DNA from: Bacillota bacterium
Lineage (GTDB): Bacteria; Bacillota; Clostridia; Oscillospirales; Ruminococcaceae
Assembly: GCA_023433405.1 (NCBI GenBank)
Contig: JAEZCT010000015.1
Location: 124,001-188,000 of the forward strand
Length of the DNA: 64,000 nucleotides
Direction of reading: 5' to 3'
Each line of letters opens with the position of its first letter. The stretch's first letter is position 1. Of this stretch, positions 42,394-50,575 are shown in pieces. Below the pieces are notes generated by a model. That model was not told the DNA's origin. It searched no databases and saw nothing but the letters and a program-made list of their open reading frames with translations. Position numbers and translations under genes: made by a program.

Positions 42394-43034
42394 AAAACAT
42401 TAGGATTTGGTACGTTAAGGAAGGCCGTTCGGTCTACATCTCACATCTGGATATGATGCGCTGTATGCAGCGTGCGGTTAAGCGCGCAGGCATTCCCGTG
42501 TGGTATACGCAAGGCTTTAACACACACATCTATATGACCTTTTCGCTGCCGCTTTCCCTTGGGTATGCCAGTGACTGCGAAACACTGGATATTCGACTGG
42601 AAGAGGAGATGGCGTTTGAGGAGATGGTCAAACGACTTAATGACGTTCTACCCAACGAGCTGCGGGTACTCCGCGTGGCGGAGCCAAAGCAAAGGCCGGA
42701 TACCATCCGTTATGCCGACTACGTTATCACATTTTTCAAAAACGCACAAACGCTCAAGCATGTTTGGGATCCGTTTATTGCCCAGCCTGTAATCACATCG
42801 CAAAAGAAAACAAAAAAAGGACACAAGGAGGTTAATCTGAAGGATTATGTCATCGAGACATCCTCACGCGAGGAGGATTCCTGCCTTTTGGTTACCGTAA
42901 GGGTACTAGCGGGGAACGAAAACCTGAACCCTTCACTCCTTGTAGAAGCCTTTAAGCGCGAAGGGGTACCCTTTGAGGATGTACGCATCCGGCGAACCGC
43001 AGTGCTGGATGAGAATATGCAGCCTTTTGAATAG
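42390..43034 (+). CDS. Radical-SAM-linked protein, DUF2344 (TIGR03936 type)
   Basis: A 214-residue cytosolic protein with the DUF2344 opening IRIWYVKEGRSVYISHLDMMR and the GFNTHIYMTFSLPLSLGYAS stretch, which in this family is usually GFNPHPK. It nearly always occurs beside or fused to the TIGR03960 radical-SAM protein and shows an ATGA overlap with it here, so it is probably a partner or substrate carrier; no activity is proven. In many Firmicutes the pair is followed by rng and rplU; here asnS follows instead. The start at 42390 is fixed by the overlap. Confidence 0.88.
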   Translation: MKNIRIWYVKEGRSVYISHLDMMRCMQRAVKRAGIPVWYTQGFNTHIYMTFSLPLSLGYASDCETLDIRLEEEMAFEEMVKRLNDVLPNELRVLRVAEPKQRPDTIRYADYVITFFKNAQTLKHVWDPFIAQPVITSQKKTKKGHKEVNLKDYVIETSSREEDSCLLVTVRVLAGNENLNPSLLVEAFKREGVPFEDVRIRRTAVLDENMQPFE

Positions 43035-43122
43035 CCGCGTAACGCTTTGCGTCGCCTAAACAAAGCGGGCTTTGGGTAAACTACAATACGATTGGGCGAA
43101 ATCTTAAGGAAATGGAAAGGGT

Positions 43123-44517
43123 ATGACGGACAAAATGAAACATACTGAAATTAAGGCGCTTTTCTCGGATGCTAAGAATTATGAAGACAATGAGGTTACC
43201 GTGTGCGGATGGGTAAAAACCCTGCGCGATTCCAAGTCTTTGTGCTTTATAGAGCTTAACGACGGGTCTTGCTTTTTAAACCTGCAGGTAGTTCTGGAGG
43301 AAGCAAGGGTGGGCGATTACCAGGAGATTGTTAAGCTTAATGTTGGCTCTGCTATCGTGGTGCAGGGGTTAGTCAAGCTTACCCCGCAGGCAAAGCAACC
43401 GCTTGAGATACATGCGCTAACCGTTGCGGTAGAAGGAGCATCCACCCCCGATTATCCGCTGCAAAAGAAACGGCATTCGCCGGAATTTTTGCGTACCATT
43501 CAACACCTGCGTCCCCGCACCAACACCTTTGGCGCAGCGTTTCGCGTTCGTTCCGAGGCATCGTTTGCCATTCACAGCTTTTTTCACGAAAACGGCTTTG
43601 TTTATGCGCACACCCCGATTGTTACCGGTAGCGACTGTGAGGGAGCGGGAGAGATGTTTCGGGTGACCACACTGGAGCAAACGGCTGATAAACCGGATTT
43701 CTCCAAAGACTTTTTTGGCAAGCAAACAGGCCTGACCGTTTCGGGACAGCTGGAGGCCGAATGTATGGCACTTGCTTTTGGCAAGGTATACACCTTTGGC
43801 CCTACCTTCCGCGCCGAAAATTCCAACACTCCCCGCCATGCGGCAGAGTTCTGGATGATTGAGCCGGAGATTGCGTTTGCGGATTTAAGCGACGACATGG
43901 AGCTCGCCGAGAGGATGGTAAAGTATGTGATCTCTCATGTTCTGCGCACCTGTCCCGATGAGATGCGCTTTTTCAACGATTTTTATGATAAGGATAAGGC
44001 CCTGCTCACGCGCCTTGAATCCCTTGTAAACGCACAGTTTGCCCGTGTAAGCTATACCGAAGCCGTAGAGATCCTCGAAAAAAATAATGCGCAGTTTGAA
44101 TATCCCGTATCCTGGGGAGTCGACCTGCAAACAGAGCATGAGCGCTATCTTACAGAGAAGGTGTTTGAGCGCCCCGTTTTTGTAACCGACTATCCAAAGG
44201 AGATTAAGGCTTTCTACATGCGACAGAACGACGACGGCAAAACCGTTGCGGCGATGGATATGCTGGTGCCGGGCGTGGGAGAGCTTGTAGGCGGCAGTCA
44301 GCGCGAGGAGCGCTTTGACCGCCTGACAACCCGTATGCTGGAGACGGGCATGGAGCTTTCGGAGTATGAGTGGTACACCGACCTTCGCAAGTACGGCGGA
44401 ACCAAGCACGCAGGCTTTGGGCTTGGTTTTGAGCGTTTACTCATGTACCTTACCTGTATTCCAAATATCAGGGACGTAATTCCCTTCCCCCGCACCGCGG
44501 GGCTGTGCGAGTTTTAA
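43123..44517 (+). CDS. asnS: Asparagine--tRNA ligase
   Basis: A class IIb aminoacyl-tRNA synthetase that charges tRNA(Asn). The 464 residues begin with an OB-fold anticodon domain (VTVCGWVKTLRDSKSLCFIELNDG), then class II motif 1 near 135-165, motif 2 in FGPTFRAENSNTPRHAAEFWMIEPE near 225, and motif 3 in GFGLGFERLLMYLTCI near 435. The GSDCEGAGEMF segment distinguishes AsnRS from AspRS. The start ATG 43123 has AAAGGG only 2 bases away; ATG 43135 is possible. Having both AsnRS and GatCAB means the amidotransferase is needed mainly for glutamine. Confidence 0.96.
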   Translation: MTDKMKHTEIKALFSDAKNYEDNEVTVCGWVKTLRDSKSLCFIELNDGSCFLNLQVVLEEARVGDYQEIVKLNVGSAIVVQGLVKLTPQAKQPLEIHALTVAVEGASTPDYPLQKKRHSPEFLRTIQHLRPRTNTFGAAFRVRSEASFAIHSFFHENGFVYAHTPIVTGSDCEGAGEMFRVTTLEQTADKPDFSKDFFGKQTGLTVSGQLEAECMALAFGKVYTFGPTFRAENSNTPRHAAEFWMIEPEIAFADLSDDMELAERMVKYVISHVLRTCPDEMRFFNDFYDKDKALLTRLESLVNAQFARVSYTEAVEILEKNNAQFEYPVSWGVDLQTEHERYLTEKVFERPVFVTDYPKEIKAFYMRQNDDGKTVAAMDMLVPGVGELVGGSQREERFDRLTTRMLETGMELSEYEWYTDLRKYGGTKHAGFGLGFERLLMYLTCIPNIRDVIPFPRTAGLCEF

Positions 44518-44577
44518 GGATGATAACTTTTTTAGGGTTGGCGACTAAGTAATATTTGCAGGATTACAATTTTAAAC

Positions 44578-44604
44578 TTGCAAATTTTCAGTGTATGGTA
44601 TAAA
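44578..44604 (+). promoter_or_regulatory. Possible promoter of the aspartate aminotransferase gene
   Basis: TTGCAA (44578-44583) and TATAAA (44599-44604) are only 15 bp apart, but a TG one base before the -10 makes an extended -10. The leader would be about 70 nt. Confidence 0.45.
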
Positions 44605-44679
44605 ATGAATACGTTAAAGTTTTAACCGCACAAGATCGCAACCTAAACTTTCAGCACAGGGTATAAAGGGGATAAAACG

Positions 44680-45960
44680 ATGATGGAAAAGCTGCAAAAC
44701 CTACCAAAGGAGCGTTTAAACGCTCTTTCGAGCGAATGGCAGGTGGAATACGAGCACCTGAAAACCGCGGGACTTAAACTGGATATGTCACGGGGTAAGC
44801 CCTCTGCAAAACAGCTTGATCTTTCCAACGGACTGTTTGACTGTCTGACCAGCAAAGAGCTTATGAAGGCTGAGGACGGAACAGACTGCAGAAACTACGG
44901 GTTGCTGGATGGTATCCCGGAAGCCAAAAAGCTGTTTGGCGAAATGCTGGAGGTGCCTGCCGATAACATCATTATTGGCGGAAACTCAAGCCTGAATATG
45001 ATGTATGACACCATAACCCGAGCAATGTTGTTTGGCGTTTACGGCTCCAAACAGCCGTGGGGAAAGCTGCCAGCGGTGAAATTTTTATGCCCCTCCCCCG
45101 GATACGACCGGCACTTTGCCATCTGCGAGCAGCTGGGCATCGAGCTCATTTCCGTGGCGATGAACAGCGAGGGTCCGGATATGGATGCGGTAGAAGCTCT
45201 GGTTTCCTCCGACGCGCTAATCAAGGGAATCTGGTGTGTTCCCAAATATTCAAACCCCGACGGGATTACATATTCCGATGCGGTGGTCAAGCGATTTGCA
45301 AAGCTAAAGCCCGCGGCGGAGGATTTTCGAATATTTTGGGATAACGCATACATTGTCCATGATCTTGAAAAATCCGACGTTCTGCTTAATATCTTTGACG
45401 AGTGCGCAAAGCTTGGCACCGAGGATATGGTGTTTGAGTACGCCTCCACCTCAAAGGTATCCTTTCCGGGTTCGGGTGTTGCCATGCTGGCGGCTTCCCC
45501 CAACAACATTAAGCTGATTAAGTCGCAGCTCACCATTCAAACAATCGGGCCGGACAAATTAAACCAGCTTCGCCATGTTCGGTATTTCAAGAACATGGAT
45601 GGTATCCTTAAGCACATGAAGGTTCAGGCGGAGGTGCTCATCCCGAAGTTTAACCTCGTAACCGATATGTTAAACAAGGAACTTGTCCCACTGGGGCTTG
45701 TGAACTTTCACAAGCCAAACGGGGGGTATTTTATCTCGGTTAACGTGCCGGACGGCTGTGCGAAGGAGATTGTTCGCCTTTGCAAGGAGGCGGGCGTTAT
45801 TATGACCCCCGCCGGCGCAACCTACCCCTATGGAAAAGACCCGCAGGACGCAAACATCCGCGTTGCACCCACCTTTCCGCCACTTGAGGAGCTTAAAACC
45901 GCCATGGAGCTGTTTTGCCTGTGCGTAAAGCTTGTGAGCGCAAACAAACTGCTGGCATAG
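44680..45960 (+). CDS. Aspartate aminotransferase, PF12897 type (class I fold)
   Basis: A 426-residue PLP enzyme. The MSRGKPSAKQLDLS segment near residue 36, GGNSSLNMMYD near 103 and the cofactor lysine in ASTSKVSFPGSG near 260 match the PF12897 clade, biochemically shown to be an aspartate aminotransferase in several bacteria. The C-terminal GGYFISVNVP and ANIRVAPTFPP (Arg for substrate carboxylate) also fit. It interconverts aspartate and glutamate with their oxo-acids. AAAGGGG precedes the first of two adjacent ATGs. Lying after asnS, it suggests shared concern with aspartate/asparagine supply. A strong terminator follows. Confidence 0.9.
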   Translation: MMEKLQNLPKERLNALSSEWQVEYEHLKTAGLKLDMSRGKPSAKQLDLSNGLFDCLTSKELMKAEDGTDCRNYGLLDGIPEAKKLFGEMLEVPADNIIIGGNSSLNMMYDTITRAMLFGVYGSKQPWGKLPAVKFLCPSPGYDRHFAICEQLGIELISVAMNSEGPDMDAVEALVSSDALIKGIWCVPKYSNPDGITYSDAVVKRFAKLKPAAEDFRIFWDNAYIVHDLEKSDVLLNIFDECAKLGTEDMVFEYASTSKVSFPGSGVAMLAASPNNIKLIKSQLTIQTIGPDKLNQLRHVRYFKNMDGILKHMKVQAEVLIPKFNLVTDMLNKELVPLGLVNFHKPNGGYFISVNVPDGCAKEIVRLCKEAGVIMTPAGATYPYGKDPQDANIRVAPTFPPLEELKTAMELFCLCVKLVSANKLLA

Positions 45961-46023
45961 GTTGCGGCGCTGCCTAGAGCTTTTTAAAACTGGTTTATAA
46001 ACAGGAATCATCCTTGTTTCGTG

Positions 46024-46063
46024 TTATCCGGACGGAATCACTCTCCGTCCGGATAATTTTTTC
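46024..46063 (+). terminator. Terminator of the aspartate aminotransferase gene
   Basis: TTATCCGGACGGA (46024-46036) pairs perfectly over 13 bp with TCCGTCCGGATAA (46044-46056) around a 7-nt loop, and six T residues follow. Confidence 0.95.
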
Positions 46064-46090
46064 TATTTTCCAGATATGCAATAACCTATA

Positions 46091-46160
46091 AATCGCTTTA
46101 GTTTATGGGTTTTCACGCGGTTTTTATTTTCACTTCTATACTTTTGAGGGAATTCGCATT
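46091..46160 (+). repeat. MITE-like palindromic repeat, truncated copy abutting copy C
   Basis: This stretch matches the right half of the element (GCTTTAxTTTATGGGTTTTC, then ACGCGG, TTTTTA, a CTTTTGAGGG block and a decayed end). Its left half is missing. It ends exactly where full copy C begins, so the two are tandem. Confidence 0.7.
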
Positions 46161-46262
46161 ATACTAATATCCGATTTAAAAGAGTATAAAAATCAAGTGA
46201 AAAGCTTTAATTTATGGGTTTTCACGCGGATTTTTATCGACTCTTTTTGAGGGGATTAGTAT
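46161..46262 (+). repeat. MITE-like palindromic repeat, copy C
   Basis: This 102-bp element has ATACTAAT and ATTAGTAT ends and the same internal arms as copy B, differing by a single T. It ends about 60 bp upstream of the purB -10. Confidence 0.88.
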
Positions 46263-46300
46263 TAGAACGCGTAAAAACGTCCTTAACTTTTGAATGTTTA

Positions 46301-46329
46301 CGGACAAAATCGGGCATTCATGATATAAT
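46301..46329 (+). promoter_or_regulatory. Probable extended -10 promoter of purB
   Basis: TATAAT at 46324-46329 is preceded by TG one base away. No good -35 lies at 17 bp (CGGACA). An extended -10 can work without one. Confidence 0.5.
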
Positions 46330-46376
46330 AATCAAGGTTTCTTCTATACAGCATTACGCCGGAGGTGTTATAGGGG

Positions 46377-47807
46377 TTGAATAACTCATACGAAAGCCCG
46401 TTTTGTACGCGATACGCCAGCAGGGAGATGCAATACCTCTTTTCTGCGGATAATAAGTTTAAAACGTGGCGAAAACTGTGGATTGCGCTTGCCAAAGCGG
46501 AAAAAGAGCTTGGTCTTTCGATTACGGACGAGCAGATTTCGGAGCTTGAGGCGAATGCCGATGACATTAACTACGAGGCGGCGAATGAGCGCGAGCGTTT
46601 GGTGCGTCACGATGTAATGGCACATGTATACGCATACGGCTTGCAGTGCCCGAAGGCCAAAGGAATTATCCACCTTGGCGCAACGTCCTGCTATGTAGGG
46701 GATAATACCGACGTCATTATTATGCGAGAGGCGTTCTTACTGGTTCGCCGCAAGCTTATTAATGTTGTCGCGCTGCTCTGCGATTTTGCGGCGCGCTACA
46801 AAGATATGCCGGCGCTTGCCTATACCCATTTACAGCCGGCACAGCTCACCACCGTGGGCAAACGTGCAACGCTTTGGATTAACGAGCTTTTGTATGACCT
46901 GCGTGAGGTGGATTTTCGCCTATCCTCATTGGAACTGCTGGGTTCAAAGGGCACCACGGGAACCCAGGCAAGCTTTGTGGAGCTGTTTGACGGGGATGAT
47001 GAGAAAATTAAGAGACTTGAAACGCTTATTGCAAAGGATATGGGCTTTGAGCGCACCGTACCCGTATCCGGACAAACCTATTCTCGTAAGGTGGACGCAC
47101 AGGCGCTTGCGGCATTAAGCGGGATTGCACAAAGTGCATCCAAGTTTTCAAACGACCTGCGCATCCTGCAAAACTTCAAAGAGATGGAGGAACCGTTTGA
47201 AAAGAATCAAATCGGTTCATCCGCTATGCCGTACAAGCGCAACCCCATGCGCAGCGAACGAATTACGGCGCTTTCGCGTTATGTGATGACCGCGAGCCTG
47301 AACCCCGCGTTTACCGCCGCCACCCAGTGGTTTGAGCGCACGCTGGATGATTCCGCCAATAAGCGCATCAGCGTTGCCGAAGCTTTTTTGGGTACGGACG
47401 CGATTTTAAACATCCTGCTTAACGTATGCGACGGGCTGGTGGTTTACCCGAAGGTAGTCGCGCAGCGTGTAAAAAGCGAACTGCCCTTTATGGCCACAGA
47501 GAACATTATGATGCAGGCGGTGAAGAAGGGGGGAGACCGGCAGGCACTGCACGAACGCTTACGGGAGCATTCCCTTGCCGCCGCGCGGGTTGTAAAAGAG
47601 GAGGGCGGCGAAAACGACCTTCTGCGGCGCATCGCGGCGGACGAGTCTTTTCTTTTAAGCCGCGATGAGCTGGAATCGCTATTAAAGCCGGAACATTTTA
47701 CGGGGAGAGCTCCGAAACAGGTTGAGGAGTTCCTGCGCGAACAGGTACAGCCCCTGCTTGACGCAAACCGTCATTTAATTGGAGAAAAAGTGGAGCTAGG
47801 CGTATAG
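46377..47807 (+). CDS. purB: Adenylosuccinate lyase
   Basis: PurB acts twice in purine synthesis, cleaving SAICAR and adenylosuccinate with release of fumarate. The 476 residues belong to the fumarase/aspartase superfamily: THLQPAQLTTVGKR near residue 158 with the catalytic His, and the signature SSAMPYKRNPMRSE near 281. The length is at the long end, as in the human-type and many clostridial PurB. The start is TTG 46377, backed by GGAGGTG 9 bases upstream; no ATG fits. Repeat copy C lies just upstream of its promoter, the place where an insertion would most affect expression. Confidence 0.95.
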   Translation: MNNSYESPFCTRYASREMQYLFSADNKFKTWRKLWIALAKAEKELGLSITDEQISELEANADDINYEAANERERLVRHDVMAHVYAYGLQCPKAKGIIHLGATSCYVGDNTDVIIMREAFLLVRRKLINVVALLCDFAARYKDMPALAYTHLQPAQLTTVGKRATLWINELLYDLREVDFRLSSLELLGSKGTTGTQASFVELFDGDDEKIKRLETLIAKDMGFERTVPVSGQTYSRKVDAQALAALSGIAQSASKFSNDLRILQNFKEMEEPFEKNQIGSSAMPYKRNPMRSERITALSRYVMTASLNPAFTAATQWFERTLDDSANKRISVAEAFLGTDAILNILLNVCDGLVVYPKVVAQRVKSELPFMATENIMMQAVKKGGDRQALHERLREHSLAAARVVKEEGGENDLLRRIAADESFLLSRDELESLLKPEHFTGRAPKQVEEFLREQVQPLLDANRHLIGEKVELGV

Positions 47808-47812
47808 TTTTG

Positions 47813-47841
47813 TTGACTTTTTCTGATGGAAACAATATAAT
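47813..47841 (+). promoter_or_regulatory. Sigma-A type promoter of secDF
   Basis: TTGACT (47813-47818) and TATAAT (47836-47841) have exact 17-bp spacing, starting 6 bp after the purB stop. The secD leader would be about 145 nt. Confidence 0.88.
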
Positions 47842-47991
47842 AATCGTTGTGATTGTCAAAATTCATACAAGTTTCGCTTATTGTTCGCATGTCCGCTGGC
47901 TGTTCGCGCAGGTCGGCGCCAAATAAGTCGATTGCCAACCACGATTGACTTTAAAAAGGCATAGGCAAACTATGACTAGGAGGATTGGGCT

Positions 47992-49389
47992 ATGAAAAAA
48001 AGCTCAAAAGCAACATTTTTTGTTGTATTTGCGCTGATTGTTTTTCTGTCGGTAACATCGCTCACCGGTTTTAGCACCCAGTTTGGCGACATTACCCAAA
48101 AGTACATTAAAGGCGCCGACGATATCCGTTGGGGCATCGACATTCGAGGCGGTGTTGATGTAACATTTACCCCGCCAGAAGGCTTTGATGCTACCGACAC
48201 ACAGATGGCTGCGGCAGAGTCGGTCATCAAACAGAGACTGGTTACTCAGAACATCACGGACTATGAGGTCTATACCGACACAGTAAAGGACCGCATTATT
48301 GTCCGTTTCCCATGGAAGGACGCGGAGTCCAGCAAAAATCCCGAGGAGGCTATCGCCGAGCTGGGTGATACCGCACTTTTAACCTTCCGCGAAGAAGCAA
48401 ACACAGACGCCGCCGGTAAGCCGACGGGCGTTACGCTGGAATCTGTAGTGCTGGAAGGCAAGGATGTGGTTTCGGCCGCTGCCGTTGTTAATTCCCAGAA
48501 CTCGAGTCCCGAAATTTCGCTGGAACTTAACGACGAAGGCGCGAAAAAGTTCGCCGAAGCAACAGCAAGACTGGTAGGCAAGCAAATTTCTATTTGGATG
48601 GACGATATTATGATCTCCGCGCCTGTCGTTCAGGTTCCGATTACCGACGGCAAGGCATCCATTTCCGGTGGTTCGGTACCGTTTACCGCAGCGCAGGCGA
48701 TTGACCTTGCCAACAAGATTAACGGCGGCGCGCTTCCCTTTAAGCTTGTAACCGAGAATTTCAGCTCTATTTCTCCGACGCTTGGCGTCAGCGCGAAGGA
48801 TTCCATGGTTTTCGCAGGCTTTATCGCGTTTGGGCTGGTATGCGTGTTTATGATTCTTGTGTACAGGCTTCCCGGGCTGGTAGCATCCATTGCTCTGCTT
48901 GGTCAGTTTGCAGGCTTTATTATTGCAGTTACCGGCTATTTTGCTAACTTTAACAGCTTTACGCTCACACTGCCCGGTATTGCCGGTATTATACTCAGTA
49001 TAGGCATGGGTGTTGACGCAAACGTCATTACTTCTGAGCGTATCAAAGAAGAATTGCGCAGCGGCAAATCGGTCGATAACTCCATTAGCCTTGGCTACGA
49101 GCGCGGGTTCTCTGCCATTTTCGACGGCAATATCACGGTAGTAATCGTAGCGGTTATCCTGATGGGTGCCTTCGGCCCGCCGTCCAGCTTCTGGGCGAAG
49201 ATTTTGACCCCGTTCTTCTTCATGTTCGGTCCGTCAACTACCGGCGCAATCTTCTCCTTTGGCTATACGCTGCTGGTTGGTGTAATCTTCAACTTTGTAA
49301 TGGGTGTGACGGCGTCTCGTTTGATGCTCCGCTCACTCTCCAGGTTCTCAGGCTTGCGTAAACCTTGGCTGTACGGAGGTGTAAAATAA
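47992..49389 (+). CDS. secD: Protein translocase subunit SecD
   Basis: SecD uses proton motive force to pull secreted proteins across the membrane after SecA-SecYEG. The 465 residues have one N-terminal membrane helix, GIDIRGGVDVTFTPPEG as the family's D1 motif, a large outer domain with ISLELNDEGAKKF and SGGSVPFTAAQAIDLANKINGGALPF, and five C-terminal helices with the proton-relay GMGVDANVITSERIKEE near residue 343. It is shorter than E. coli SecD and separate from SecF, as is usual outside Bacillus, where the two are fused. Its stop overlaps secF by one base. Confidence 0.95.
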   Translation: MKKSSKATFFVVFALIVFLSVTSLTGFSTQFGDITQKYIKGADDIRWGIDIRGGVDVTFTPPEGFDATDTQMAAAESVIKQRLVTQNITDYEVYTDTVKDRIIVRFPWKDAESSKNPEEAIAELGDTALLTFREEANTDAAGKPTGVTLESVVLEGKDVVSAAAVVNSQNSSPEISLELNDEGAKKFAEATARLVGKQISIWMDDIMISAPVVQVPITDGKASISGGSVPFTAAQAIDLANKINGGALPFKLVTENFSSISPTLGVSAKDSMVFAGFIAFGLVCVFMILVYRLPGLVASIALLGQFAGFIIAVTGYFANFNSFTLTLPGIAGIILSIGMGVDANVITSERIKEELRSGKSVDNSISLGYERGFSAIFDGNITVVIVAVILMGAFGPPSSFWAKILTPFFFMFGPSTTGAIFSFGYTLLVGVIFNFVMGVTASRLMLRSLSRFSGLRKPWLYGGVK

Positions 49390-50354
49390 TGTTTGATTTT
49401 ATTGGAAGAAAGAAGATATTCTTCATCATCTCCTCCATACTAATCTTGGTTACTATCCTGTATGCCGCTATTGTAGGGGTAGAGATGGATATCCAGTTCA
49501 AGGGCGGTTCCATCGTCAATTACTCCTTTTCTGGGGAAATTGATTTAAATGCCGTCTCGGGTCTCATTGAACAGACCATTGGCGAGCAGGTAAATGTGCA
49601 GAAAACGGAGGGTGAAACTCAAACCATGATTGTTTCGCTAACCGAAGAGGAAAGCCTGACAATTGAGAGCCAAAAGTCAATGACTGATGCTTTGATAGCC
49701 GGGTTCCCCGATAATTCGATTGAATATATCGATTCCTCTAACGTAAACCCAGTTATGGGCAAAGAGTTTTTTGCCAAATGTCTGGTGGCCGTCGCTGCGG
49801 CATCACTGCTCATTATTATCTATATCGGCATCCGCTTTCGCAAAATCGGCGGTATCTCAGCCGGTGCCATGGGTGTTTTAGCGCTTGTCCATGACGCGAT
49901 TATGGTGTTTGCGACGTTTGCATTCTTCCGTATCCCCTTAAATGACAACTTTATTGCGGTTGTTTTAACCATCCTTGGTTTCTCCATCAACGATACCATC
50001 GTTATCTACGACCGTATCCGTGAGAACGAGGCACTGTATGGCGGCAAAAAAGAGCTTGGCGAGATTGTTAACCTGAGCATCAACCAGTCGCTTACCCGCT
50101 CCATCAACACCAGCTTTTGCGGTTTGCTGGTGATGGGAGCAATTTGCGTGGTAGCCCTCATTAACGGAGTGGAGAGCATCCTGTCCTTTGCGTTCCCGAT
50201 GGTTATAGGTATGATCTCGGGCGTTTACTCCACCATCTTTATTGCCGGCCCCCTGTGGGTTGTGTGGAAGAACTACCGCGCAAAGCATAAAAATGATGGC
50301 GGCTCCTCTAAAAAAGGCAAGGGTCCCGGTTACGTTGGTAAGATTAAGGTTTAA
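49389..50354 (+). CDS. secF: Protein translocase subunit SecF
   Basis: The 321-residue partner of SecD in the SecDF translocation motor. One N-terminal helix (IFFIISSILILVTILYA) is followed by IQFKGGSIVNYSF, an outer loop, and helices bearing the conserved GFSINDTIVIYDRIREN near residue 206 and the SLTRSINTS helix. The ATG at 49389 shares its A with the secD stop (TAATG), so translation is coupled; the open frame to 49365 lies inside secD and is ignored. A very strong terminator closes the unit. Confidence 0.95.
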   Translation: MFDFIGRKKIFFIISSILILVTILYAAIVGVEMDIQFKGGSIVNYSFSGEIDLNAVSGLIEQTIGEQVNVQKTEGETQTMIVSLTEEESLTIESQKSMTDALIAGFPDNSIEYIDSSNVNPVMGKEFFAKCLVAVAAASLLIIIYIGIRFRKIGGISAGAMGVLALVHDAIMVFATFAFFRIPLNDNFIAVVLTILGFSINDTIVIYDRIRENEALYGGKKELGEIVNLSINQSLTRSINTSFCGLLVMGAICVVALINGVESILSFAFPMVIGMISGVYSTIFIAGPLWVVWKNYRAKHKNDGGSSKKGKGPGYVGKIKV

Positions 50355-50379
50355 CTTGCTAGAATAAATTTACTTCTTT

Positions 50380-50416
50380 AACAGACCGAAAGCGTTTGCT
50401 TTCGGTCTGTTTTTTT
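50380..50416 (+). terminator. Terminator of secDF
   Basis: AACAGACCGAAAGC pairs perfectly over 14 bp with GCTTTCGGTCTGTT around a 4-nt loop, and a run of T residues extends from the right arm. Confidence 0.95.
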
Positions 50417-50575
50417 GCGTCCAGGCAGTTCTAAACCTGTACCACATTCAATATACTTGACCAATGAAAAACCTTCATCGCGCTGCATAATACGAGTCGC
50501 CGCTTAAAACCGTCGCTATATCACAGCACAGCCAAAGAACCGTTACAAAATTAGCGCACGAAAGGCATGATACCA

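Larger units (their letters stand above)
45961..46376. other. Intergenic region aminotransferase-purB
   Basis: This 416-bp gap is almost fully explained. It holds a strong terminator (46024-46063), a truncated palindromic repeat (46091-46160), full repeat copy C (46161-46262) and an extended -10 promoter for purB ending at 46329. No ORF or purine riboswitch was seen. Confidence 0.7.

Noticed and set aside
43035..43122. Short CGCTTTG/CAAAGCG hairpin after the DUF2344 gene
   Set aside because: Seven base pairs with no T-tract are too weak to call as a terminator.
50417..50566. Sigma-E promoter before spoIIIAA
   Set aside because: Expected biologically, but the best CATAATAC-like box has a poor -35 and several mismatches, so I do not list it.
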